From: Limnoglobus roseus
Lineage (GTDB): Bacteria; Planctomycetota; Planctomycetia; Gemmatales; Gemmataceae
NCBI RefSeq assembly: GCF_008254045.1
Contig: NZ_CP042425.1
Location: 4,216,001-4,280,000 of the forward strand
Direction of reading: 5' to 3'
DNA: 64,000 nucleotides
How positions within the stretch are numbered: the stretch's first letter is position 1; the number at the start of each line of letters is the position of its first letter. Below the pieces are notes generated by a model. It made no database searches, was not told where the DNA came from, and saw only the letters and a list, made by a program, of their open reading frames with translations. Position numbers and translations under genes: made by a program. This document shows, in pieces, positions 17,564-25,461 of the stretch.

Positions 17564-18511
17564 TCAGCCGACTACGGACAAGAACAACACTGCGAAGTAG
17601 CGGTCCGCGTCGGTCCACGTTTCCTCGACTCGCAGGCCGCACCCCGCCGCCCGGCGAGTGAAGTTCGCGAGGTCGTACTTGTACGAGTTCTCGGTGTGGA
17701 TCGACTCGCCCGCACGAAATGGGAACACCCGGTCGCCCACGCGCACCTGTTGGTCGGTGGCGCTGACTAGGTGCATTTCCATCCGCGACTGGTCCAGGTT
17801 GTAAAAGGCCGTGTGGTGAAACGCGGCCGGGTCGAAATCACCACCGAGTTCCCGGTTGATCCGCACCAACAGATTTCGATTGAACGCCGCGGTCACGCCT
17901 TGTGCGTCGTTATACGCCGGGCCGAGGACCGCCGGTGCTTTTCGAAGGTCTAAGCCGAGTAGCAATCCGCCGGCGGGGCCGGCCAGCCGTGCGATGTGCC
18001 GGAGCAGGGTGTCGGCCTCCGAGGGGTCAAAGTTGCCGATGGTCGAGCCGGGGAAGTAAATCACCGGCCGCGCGGCCGGCACCCGCGGGACCTCGAACGG
18101 CCGGGTGAAGTCGGCGACCGTCGGGTGAACGGCCAGAGCGGGATACTCGGCGGCTAACTCATTCGCAGCGGCCCGCAGGTGATCGCCCGACACGTCCACC
18201 GGCACAAACCCGGCCGGGCGGTCAAGACGGTCGAGCAGCAATCGAGCTTTCACCAGGCTGCCCGCGCCGAGTTCGATCAGAAGACACTTCGACCCACACC
18301 GGGCGGCCATCGCCGCGGCGTTCGCCCGCATGATCGCCAGTTCGGTCCGGGTCAGGTAATACTCGTCGAGCTTCGTGATCTGGTCGAACAGTCGTGACCC
18401 GACCGCGTCGTAGAAGTACTTCGACGGCAGCCGTTTCTGGGGCAGCGAGAGGCCGAGGAGGACGTCCGTTCGGAAGTCGCTGGTCCGTGAGGCGGCACGG
18501 GTGGTCGTCAT
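17564..18511 (-). CDS. egtD: L-histidine N-alpha-methyltransferase
   Basis: EgtD trimethylates histidine with three SAM molecules to make hercynine, the first step of ergothioneine synthesis. The 315-residue length is typical. Visible family features: PQKRLPSKYFYDAVGSRLFDQI near the N terminus, the SAM-binding ELGAGSLVKARLLL, VDVSGDHL, YFPGSTIGNF, and C-terminal FRAGESIHTENSYKY. The start ATG 18511 overlaps the egtB stop (ATGA), indicating coupled translation. Confidence 0.94.
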   Translation of the reverse strand: MTTTRAASRTSDFRTDVLLGLSLPQKRLPSKYFYDAVGSRLFDQITKLDEYYLTRTELAIMRANAAAMAARCGSKCLLIELGAGSLVKARLLLDRLDRPAGFVPVDVSGDHLRAAANELAAEYPALAVHPTVADFTRPFEVPRVPAARPVIYFPGSTIGNFDPSEADTLLRHIARLAGPAGGLLLGLDLRKAPAVLGPAYNDAQGVTAAFNRNLLVRINRELGGDFDPAAFHHTAFYNLDQSRMEMHLVSATDQQVRVGDRVFPFRAGESIHTENSYKYDLANFTRRAAGCGLRVEETWTDADRYFAVLFLSVVG

Positions 18512-19770
18512 GCGGGAGCGTCCTTCGCGAGTCGGAGGCCGGAGAACTGCCAACGGGCGTCGGGCGGGAAGAAGTTGCGGTACGTCGGGCGAACGTGCCC
18601 GGCCGGCGTCACGCACGACCCGCCGCGGAGGACGATCTGGTTGCACATGAACTTGCCGTTGTACTCGCCGATCGCGCCGGCCGCCGGGCGGTAGCCAGGG
18701 TACGCGGCGTACGGACTCGCGGTCCACCCCCACACGTCGCCGTAGAACGAGTCGCCGCCGGCCGCCGGGTGTAGTCGCCCGGAGTCTAGAAAGTTCCCGG
18801 CTGGTTCCGCTGCGGCCGCCGTCTCCCACTCCGCCTCCGTCGGCAAACGGGCACCGGCCCATCGGGCGTACGCATCAGCTTCGTAAAAGCTGACATGACA
18901 GACCGGCTCGACCGGGTCGAGCGGCTTCATGCCCCGGAGGGTGAACAGCGACCAGCCGGAACCGTCTCGCTCCCAGTAGAGCGGAGCCTTCCACTCGTTC
19001 TTACGGCACGCCGCCCAGCCGTCGGACAGCCAGAATTCGGGCCGGTCGTAGCCGTCGTCGATGATGAAGTCCAGGAACTCGCCATTGGTCACGAATCGCG
19101 ACGCGATCTCGAACCCGTGCACGTAGACGTTGTGGGCCGGCCCTTCGTTGTCGAACGCGAACCCACCGCCGGCGTGACCGATCTGCCGAACGCCGGGCGA
19201 GTGTGCCTCCCACTGCACTGCCGGAATGTTGCCGTTCGGTCGCTCGTAGAGCGCCGCGGCGTAGGCCGGTCGCAACGGGTTCAGCCCGAATGCGTGCTTC
19301 AGGTCCGTCAGCAATAACTCTTGGTGCTGCTGCTCGTGGTTCAGCCCCAGTTCCATCAGCGGCGAGACCGCGGCGAGGGTACGGTCATCGGTTGTCGCGA
19401 TGAAGGCGAGCATCTGTTCGTCCACGGCCCGACGGTAGGCGTAGACCTCGGCGACGGTCGGCCGTGACAACAGCCCGCGGGCCGACCGGGGCCAGCGCTT
19501 GCCGACCGCGTCGTAGTAGGAGTTGAACAGGTAGTTGAACCGCGGGTGGAACGGCTGAAAGCCCGCCACCCGCTCCGCGAGGAGGAACGTCTCGAAGAAC
19601 CAACTCGTGTGCGCAAGGTGCCACTTGGGTGGGCTACAGTCGGGCATCGACTGGAGTTGGTAGTCCTCGGCCGCCAGCGGCAGGCACAACCGTTCTGTCT
19701 CCGCCCGCACGGTTCGAAACCGGGCCGCAAGATCGTCCCGAGCGGGGAGCAGTTGGATCGGCACTGACAT
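18508..19770 (-). CDS. egtB: Ergothioneine biosynthesis sulfoxide synthase
   Basis: EgtB is a non-haem iron enzyme that joins hercynine to a cysteine-type thiol with O2. The 420-residue protein has an N-terminal DinB-like domain with the iron ligands in HxxxHxE (LNHEQQHQEL) plus WHLAHTSWFFETF, and a C-terminal formylglycine-generating-enzyme-like domain (GGGFAFDNEGP, RLPTEAEWE, VLRGGSC, RNFFPPDARWQFSGLRLA). No egtC or egtE is seen nearby; some EgtB enzymes use free cysteine, which would not need EgtC. First gene of the minus-strand operon. Confidence 0.94.
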   Translation of the reverse strand: MSVPIQLLPARDDLAARFRTVRAETERLCLPLAAEDYQLQSMPDCSPPKWHLAHTSWFFETFLLAERVAGFQPFHPRFNYLFNSYYDAVGKRWPRSARGLLSRPTVAEVYAYRRAVDEQMLAFIATTDDRTLAAVSPLMELGLNHEQQHQELLLTDLKHAFGLNPLRPAYAAALYERPNGNIPAVQWEAHSPGVRQIGHAGGGFAFDNEGPAHNVYVHGFEIASRFVTNGEFLDFIIDDGYDRPEFWLSDGWAACRKNEWKAPLYWERDGSGWSLFTLRGMKPLDPVEPVCHVSFYEADAYARWAGARLPTEAEWETAAAAEPAGNFLDSGRLHPAAGGDSFYGDVWGWTASPYAAYPGYRPAAGAIGEYNGKFMCNQIVLRGGSCVTPAGHVRPTYRNFFPPDARWQFSGLRLAKDAPA

Positions 19771-20077
19771 CCCACCTCCGGGCGGTAGACGTTGACGGAT
19801 TCAAAGTTCCGGATCGACGGGAAGGAGGTTCCCCTGCACGCCGCATGCCCTCATGTTAGGCGCGTGTGAGAAATGTATACCATCCGACCGGCCATTTCCT
19901 TCAGCGGAATTGCGATGGCCGCGTTGAGCCGCATCGTTGGCTCAGGTCGAAGTTTCTTTCCTGCTGCGGAACCGTTCGAACAACGTGTAGAAGCCCGGCA
20001 CCTTCACGACTGCGTTCGCTGCGAGTTGCTGCTGGTAGGCCAGGATCGTTCCAAACGCCAAGTCGTGAGCGGGGGCA
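19771..20077. other. Gap with no supported gene
   Basis: About 300 bp upstream of egtB and downstream of the flavoprotein gene. It should hold the egtB promoter. One minus-strand frame stays open to about 19942 and ends in KVPGFYTLFERFRSRK, but has no credible start of its own. No terminator hairpin was recognised. Confidence 0.4.
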
Positions 20078-21721
20078 TTATCCCTGTGATAACAGCCGGT
20101 GGGTACAGGTGACGGCGAGCGACCCGTCGCCGACGGCGAACCCGACCCGCTTCGTCGAACCGGCCCGCACGTCCCCGGCCGCGAGTACGCCGGGCAAGGA
20201 TGTCTCCAGCGGACAGGGGTCACGATCCGCCACCGGCCACCGGCCCGATCGCAGAACGTCCGAGCCGGTGAGTACGTATCCGAGGTCGTCACGGGCGATC
20301 TCCGGCGGGAGCCACCCAACGGCCGGGTCCGCCCCGATGAAAACGAACACGCCGGCGCACGGCAGTCGGTTGCGCTCTCCGCTCGCTGTGCGTTCGATGT
20401 GCACGAATTCGAGGCGGTGATTGCCCTCGACTTCGGTGATCGCCGATCCCTCGTGCACGCAGATGTTGGCGGTCCCACGGATGCGGCTGACCAGGTAGTC
20501 TGACATCGACTTGTCGAGGGGGCTGCGCACGACCAAGTGCACGCGCCGGGTGCGGCAGCACTCGGCCAAGTGCATCGCCGCCTGCCCGGCCGAGTTCCCG
20601 CCGCCGACCACGGCCACGTCGGACTCGTCGTATAGGACTGCTTCCACCGCCGTGCAGACGTAGTGAATCCCCGCCGCCTCGAATCGCTCCGCGCCGAGCG
20701 CCGGCAGCTTCCGCCACCCCACGCCCGTGGCGATGAGGACGACGCGGGCCTGGATGACCGTATCGCAATCCAGGTGCAAGCGTCGCGGCTCGCGGATGTC
20801 GGCCGGCACTTCGACCCGGTCCACCGTGACGGGGGCCGCCATCTTCGCCCCGAACTTGAGCATCTGAAGCACCCCACGGGTGGCCAGGTCCGTTCCGCTC
20901 AGTCCGGCCGGAAAGCCGATGAAGTTCTCGATCTTCGACGACCCGCCCGCCTGTCCGCCCGGCCCGAGGCGATCGAGCAAGAGGGTGGACAGCCCCTCGG
21001 ACGCGGCGTACACGGCGGCCGCAATCCCCGCCGGTCCGGCCCCGACGACCGCCAAGTCCACTCGTTCGCCGGGGCACGCCCGCCAGATGCCGGCGCACTT
21101 CGCGAGTTCGCGGAGCGTCGGGTTGAAGAGAACCTGTTTACTCCCGCAATCGACGACGGGCTTCTTGCAGGCGGGCGGTTGATTCGCAAGTGCCGCCCGG
21201 CCGGCGTCGGTCTCCGAATCGACCCAGCGGAACGGGACGAAGTTCTTGTGCAGAAACTCGCGCACGAGGTTCGTGTCCTTGCAATGCCCGGACCCGAGGA
21301 CGGTGATGCCGAGCTTGCCGGCCATCGACAGCGCCTCCCGGCGGCGCGTCAAGGCGACGATCAGTTTCTCTCCGAAGCTCGGGACGCGGTTGAGCAGGCC
21401 GCGGACCATGGCGTGCGGCACCCGCAGGACGCGCGTCGCCCCTTTCGCGTGGCCACTCACGACCGTCGGCCGCCCAGTCAGAAGGTCAATGTCCCCGGCG
21501 AACCCGCCGGTGGGGTGGGTGGCGACGACCGCATCACCGTCGGCCGGGTTGCGAATCTCGATTGCCCCGTCCGTTACGACGAACAGGTCGAGTTCGGCCG
21601 TGCCGGCCCGGAAGACGATATCCCCGTCAGCGAACGCGACCGACACCGCGAACGGCCGGAGGAGGTCCAGTTCCGCCGGCGTGAGCTTCGGGAAGGTCAA
21701 GTCTTCGATTCCCGCAACCAT
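20078..21721 (-). CDS. Cyclic-nucleotide-binding thioredoxin-reductase-like flavoprotein
   Basis: A 547-residue three-part protein. Residues about 10-120 are a CRP-type cyclic-nucleotide-binding fold (FADGDIVFRAGTAELDLFVV, PTGGFAGDIDLLTGRPT). Residues about 135-210 look thioredoxin/glutaredoxin-like, with GHCKDTN. Residues about 222-545 are the FAD/NADPH domains of thioredoxin reductase (GAGPAGIAAAVYA, VVGGGNSAGQAA, LAAGDVRAGSTKRVGFAVGDG). The CxxC disulphide of true TrxB is missing: the site reads CTAVEAVL. It is therefore probably a ferredoxin/flavodoxin-reductase-type or sensory flavoenzyme, not a classical thioredoxin reductase. Stands alone, 256 bp from the nitrilase. Confidence 0.85.
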   Translation of the reverse strand: MVAGIEDLTFPKLTPAELDLLRPFAVSVAFADGDIVFRAGTAELDLFVVTDGAIEIRNPADGDAVVATHPTGGFAGDIDLLTGRPTVVSGHAKGATRVLRVPHAMVRGLLNRVPSFGEKLIVALTRRREALSMAGKLGITVLGSGHCKDTNLVREFLHKNFVPFRWVDSETDAGRAALANQPPACKKPVVDCGSKQVLFNPTLRELAKCAGIWRACPGERVDLAVVGAGPAGIAAAVYAASEGLSTLLLDRLGPGGQAGGSSKIENFIGFPAGLSGTDLATRGVLQMLKFGAKMAAPVTVDRVEVPADIREPRRLHLDCDTVIQARVVLIATGVGWRKLPALGAERFEAAGIHYVCTAVEAVLYDESDVAVVGGGNSAGQAAMHLAECCRTRRVHLVVRSPLDKSMSDYLVSRIRGTANICVHEGSAITEVEGNHRLEFVHIERTASGERNRLPCAGVFVFIGADPAVGWLPPEIARDDLGYVLTGSDVLRSGRWPVADRDPCPLETSLPGVLAAGDVRAGSTKRVGFAVGDGSLAVTCTHRLLSQG

Positions 21722-21977
21722 ACCGGCACCTGGCTTATCTTGTGGTGGACTCGTCCATCGGCTCGTGCGAGGAGGCGTCCGCTCGGAGGTACTTCGCCAC
21801 TTTACGAATTCTCACGTCCGCAGGGCACGGACCGCAGCATTGGGCCGCCGCGACTCACGCCTCTGCCAACGGCCGGCCAACCCATTCGCCCTTGGGGTCA
21901 GTCGGCGTGACCGGAGAGCAAAGTGCCTCCTTGATGTCCAGGCCGACCGCGGTCGCAACCATTCATTCGGACGGCGG

Positions 21978-22952
21978 TCAGGATTGCTCTTTCTCTCCTT
22001 CAAGACCGGCCGACGGTGATTGGGTGCCTCCAAAGTCCACGCCCGTTTGTGGGGCTTCGTTCACCGAAAGTCGGAACACGTCCGGCCGGGCGTAGTGGCC
22101 GACCGGGTCGAAGTCGAATCGGGCCCGCGGGATGTCGGCCGGGTCCAGGTCAGCGGTCAGCACGGCCTCTTCGCCGAACACCGGCCCGGCCAACACCTGC
22201 CCGAGCGGCCCGACGACGCAACTCCCGCCCCGAATGAGCACCGCCGCCGGGTCGTCGCCGGAGACGTCACCGTGGCCGGGCGGACAGTCCTTCCGGGTCA
22301 AGAACTGGCAGGCGGACAGCACGAAGCACCGGCCCTCAAGGGCGATGTGCCGCACCGTGGGCAGCCACGTGTCCCGGTCGTCCACGGTGATCGCACAGTA
22401 CACCTCTACCCCCTTGGCGTACATGGCCGTCCGCAGCAGGGGCATGTAGTTCTCCCAACAGATCGCCGCCCCGGTCCGCCCGACCGGGGTATCGACGACC
22501 GTCAGCGTCGAGCCGTCTCCCCGGCCCCACACGAGCCGTTCCGTCGCCGTCGGCACGAGCTTCCGGTGCTTCCCCAACAGAGCACCGTTCGGGCCGAAGA
22601 ACAAGGCCGAGCAGTACAGGGTCGCGCCGGCCCGCTCGACGACCCCGACCACCAGGTGGACGCCGTGCTCCCGGGCGGCCGCCCCGATCGCTGCGGTCGC
22701 CGGGCCGGGGACCTCGACCGCGGCCTCGAAGTACCGGCGGAACTCTTCCCGCCCCTCGGGCGTCCGCGACCCCAGCCTGGCCCCGAACCCATAGCCTTTC
22801 GGGTAGCCGCCCACGAACGCTTCCGGGAACACGACCAGCCGCGCCCCCAAGCCGGCCGCTTCGGCGACCCGATGGCGGAGCTTCTCGACGGTGCCCGCGG
22901 TGTCGAACAAGATCGACCCGGTTTGGACGACCGCGACTCGGGTTGTGCTCAT
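21978..22952 (-). CDS. Nitrilase (carbon-nitrogen hydrolase)
   Basis: A 324-residue nitrilase-superfamily enzyme with the complete Glu-Lys-Cys triad: Glu about 44 (VVFPEAFVGGYP), Lys in GKHRKLVPTATER and Cys in AAICWENYMPLLR. The CWEN motif is typical of true nitrilases (EC 3.5.5.1), which turn a nitrile into an acid and ammonia. The ATG at 22952, preceded by AGAGGGG, was preferred to an in-frame start 12 codons upstream. It lies 32 bp after the sigma54 activator gene, same strand, so the activator probably controls it. Cytosolic; natural substrate unknown. Confidence 0.92.
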   Translation of the reverse strand: MSTTRVAVVQTGSILFDTAGTVEKLRHRVAEAAGLGARLVVFPEAFVGGYPKGYGFGARLGSRTPEGREEFRRYFEAAVEVPGPATAAIGAAAREHGVHLVVGVVERAGATLYCSALFFGPNGALLGKHRKLVPTATERLVWGRGDGSTLTVVDTPVGRTGAAICWENYMPLLRTAMYAKGVEVYCAITVDDRDTWLPTVRHIALEGRCFVLSACQFLTRKDCPPGHGDVSGDDPAAVLIRGGSCVVGPLGQVLAGPVFGEEAVLTADLDPADIPRARFDFDPVGHYARPDVFRLSVNEAPQTGVDFGGTQSPSAGLEGEKEQS

Positions 22953-22984
22953 GAACGCCCCTCTTCCTTCCCTGTCGCCGGCCG

Positions 22985-24604
22985 TCACTCTTCGTTTGGC
23001 CGGACGCCCAGGGCCTTCATCCGGGAGGCGAGCGTGGTGGGCTTCAGACCCAGCAACTCGGCCGCCCCGCCCGGTCCGTAGATTTTACCCGCCGCCCGCC
23101 GCAGCGCGGCCCGGAGGTTTTGCCGTTCGAGGTCGCGGAACTCGGCCTCGGTCCACAGCCGGTCGGGAGCGACGCCCGGCAACGAGACCGGCGACTCCGC
23201 GGCGGCCGGCGGGGGTCCGTCCGGCACGTCGAGGACGAGCCGCCGGCCGGTGGACACGATCGCCGCCCGCTCGATCAGGTGCTGGAGTTCCCGCACGTTC
23301 CCCGGCCACGGGTACCGCCGGAGCCGCTCGGCGTCGGCCGGCGTGAGCCGCGGGACGGGCCGCCCGAGCCGCTTCGCCGCCGCGGCCAGGAAGTGTTCCG
23401 CCAACGGCAGGATGTCATCGACCCGCCGGCGGAGGGCCGCGACCTCGATCGGGAACACGTTCAGCCGGAAGTACAGGTCCTCCCGGAACCGCCCGGCTGC
23501 AACCTCCCGCCGGAGGTCGCGGTTCGTGGCCGCGACGACCCGCACGTCCGCCGTCCGCGTCCGCCCGTCGCCGACCCGCTCGAACTCCCCCTCCTGAATG
23601 ACGCGGAGCAACTTCGGCTGGAGATCGGGCGGGATCTCGCCGACCTCGTCGAGGAACAGGGTGCCCCCGTCGGCCAGTTCGAACCGCCCGACCCGGTCGC
23701 GGGCGGCCCCGGTGAACGCCCCCCGGGCGTGGCCGAAGAACTCGCTCTCGTACAAGTCCCGGGGCACGGCCGCGCAGTTCACCTTGATGAGCGGTCGGCC
23801 GGCCCGTCGGCTGCGGGCGTGGAGCTCGCGGGCGACCAGTTCCTTACCGGTTCCGCTCTCCCCGGTCACCAGGACGGCGGCATCGGTTGGGGCGACCAAG
23901 TCGACATGCCGCAGGACCGCGGCCAGGGCCGGGCTCCGGCCCACGAACCGGCCGTCCGCGTGGGCCGCCCGGACCTCGCCGCGGAGGTACTCGGTTTCGA
24001 GTTCGAGCCGCCGCCGGAGGGCCTCGACCTCCTCAAACGCCCGGGCGGTGGCGATGGCCGCGGCGGCGTGGTTGGCGACCATCCGGAGCCAGCCGATCGC
24101 CCCCTCGTCGAGGGGGCCGCGAGTGAACGCGGCGAGCACCCCGAGGACGCGGCCCTGGTGGACGAGGGGCTGGCCGCCGAAGCCCGTGATTCCCTCCCGC
24201 CGGACCCAGTCGGCGTCGGCCACCCACGGGGCGAACGGGTCGACGGCGGGCACTTCCAGGGGCCGGCCGGACCGGCCGATCTGGCCCACCTTCCGCTCGC
24301 CCGGGGCGAACCGGTGGAACGCCCCGTCGACCCGGTCCCACGCCTCGGCCGGGTCGGCCACCGACCGGCCGGCGCTCGCTGCCAGGTGCAACGCGGGTTC
24401 GGTGCCCGGCTCCCGGCCGCAGGCCCGACAGACGTCGCACGCCCCAGGCGGGAGGGTGAGCCAGACTCGGGCGAGGGCAACCGCGGGGGCGTCGGCGAGC
24501 CGGGTGACGATCAATCGAAGGAGGGCATCGACGGACCGCTGTTCGGCCATGTCGAGCAGAAGTTGTTTGGGGTCGGTGAAGACCGCGAAGGCATGCGGGG
24601 GCAT
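22985..24604 (-). CDS. Sigma54-dependent transcriptional activator (GAF-AAA-HTH)
   Basis: A 539-residue enhancer-binding protein. Residues about 30-190 are a GAF sensor containing a Cys cluster, CDVCRACG. Residues about 225-460 are the AAA+ domain: Walker A GESGTGKE, the sigma54-contact loop GAFTGA (intact), Walker B GGTLFLDEVGE and the arginine-finger region. The C terminus has a Fis-type HTH (GGAAELLGLKPTTLASRMKALG). The layout resembles FhlA/NorR-type one-component sensors. The GAF ligand is unknown; the Cys cluster could bind metal or sense redox state. Two palindromes just upstream may be its own operators. Confidence 0.92.
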   Translation of the reverse strand: MPPHAFAVFTDPKQLLLDMAEQRSVDALLRLIVTRLADAPAVALARVWLTLPPGACDVCRACGREPGTEPALHLAASAGRSVADPAEAWDRVDGAFHRFAPGERKVGQIGRSGRPLEVPAVDPFAPWVADADWVRREGITGFGGQPLVHQGRVLGVLAAFTRGPLDEGAIGWLRMVANHAAAAIATARAFEEVEALRRRLELETEYLRGEVRAAHADGRFVGRSPALAAVLRHVDLVAPTDAAVLVTGESGTGKELVARELHARSRRAGRPLIKVNCAAVPRDLYESEFFGHARGAFTGAARDRVGRFELADGGTLFLDEVGEIPPDLQPKLLRVIQEGEFERVGDGRTRTADVRVVAATNRDLRREVAAGRFREDLYFRLNVFPIEVAALRRRVDDILPLAEHFLAAAAKRLGRPVPRLTPADAERLRRYPWPGNVRELQHLIERAAIVSTGRRLVLDVPDGPPPAAAESPVSLPGVAPDRLWTEAEFRDLERQNLRAALRRAAGKIYGPGGAAELLGLKPTTLASRMKALGVRPNEE

Positions 24605-24617
24605 GAGGAAATGAATA

Positions 24618-24660
24618 ACGAAATTTCGTGGCCGAACAACGGATTTTCGTGGTTCACGAA
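24618..24660. promoter_or_regulatory. Two palindromic operator candidates upstream of the sigma54 activator
   Basis: ACGAAATTTCGT at 24618-24629 is a perfect 12-bp palindrome. TTCGTGGTTCACGAA at 24646-24660 has perfect 6-bp arms around GTT. Both use the same TTCGT/ACGAA half-site and lie 14-56 bp before the activator start, in an unusually AT-rich stretch. Paired sites sharing a half-site fit binding by a dimeric regulator, perhaps the activator itself. Inferred. Confidence 0.5.
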
Positions 24661-24822
24661 GTCCCGTTACTCATACTCGCTTCTATCTACCGACATAATT
24701 AACTGTCAGTTCAATACTTGTAATTTTACTCGCGATCGGCGTCGAGAGTGCGTATTGTGCTCTCGTGCGCAACCGTGGTATTCTCACCGCGTTGTCGCCG
24801 CGGTCATCAGAGAGTCCATGCG

Positions 24823-25089
24823 ATGGCGAAGTCGATCCGTTGCCCGTGCCACGGGAACCCGGCGTGTCAACTCTGTATGGGGACCAAGTTCTACGACTAC
24901 CAGCCGACAGACCGGGGCTGGATGCCATTCCGGTGCCCGACCTGCGCGGCCGCCACGACCACGGCCGAGCGGCGTGCGTGCGTGACGTGCCACGGGGAAC
25001 TCACCATCGACCCAGCGAACCCGCCGTACGACCCGGGCTGGAAGGGCACCGCCCGCGCCGTCTGGAAGGTGTTCATGGGCGGCGGTTGA
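24823..25089 (+). CDS. Small cysteine-rich zinc-ribbon-like protein
   Basis: An 88-residue protein with cysteines arranged as metal knuckles: CPCHGNPACQLC near the N terminus, CPTC in the middle and CVTCHG near the end. This suggests one or two zinc sites. The C-terminal WKGTARAVWKVFMGGG is uncharged and compact. ATG 24823 was chosen because the protein then begins with the Cys-rich part; an upstream in-frame start would add 25 unlikely residues. Divergent from the sigma54 activator. Function unknown. Confidence 0.6.
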   Translation: MAKSIRCPCHGNPACQLCMGTKFYDYQPTDRGWMPFRCPTCAAATTTAERRACVTCHGELTIDPANPPYDPGWKGTARAVWKVFMGGG

Positions 25090-25461
25090 GCCGCCCGGCC
25101 TTCGCGAACGCCGCCGTCCCTTCACCCCAGAACCCGACTTGCGTCTATCGGCTCTTCGCGGACAAGCGGCCTCTGGTGTGAGGGACTGTCGCGCGGTTGG
25201 GAATGACCCGAAAGGCGGCTTCACAGTCGCGGCTTGGGCCGACGCGGTTCGCGGAGTGGGGAGCGATCCTTGCTCAAGAAGTGAATCGGCTGCCGCCGGC
25301 GTTCGCTGCCCAAGAGTCGGGGTTCGTCCGACAATTCTGCATTTCGATTCGGCCCGGTAGGGCCGCATTTCGTGCCACTGAGAGAACGGATGCGTCGCAA
25401 ACGCAGGGTCGGCCGAACGGCCCGGCATGGACGACGATTCCCTCACTCTGAGAGCACACCG
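25090..25461. other. Gap with no supported gene
   Basis: About 370 bp before the Ig-repeat protein. Open frames here lack a start with a ribosome site and show no family similarity. Presumably it carries the promoter of the downstream gene; no clear motif was recognised. Confidence 0.4.

Noticed and set aside
19942..20077. Minus-strand open tail ending in TLFERFRSRKETST after the flavoprotein
   Set aside because: The flavoprotein already has a complete C terminus in its own frame, and the tail has no start codon or ribosome site of its own.
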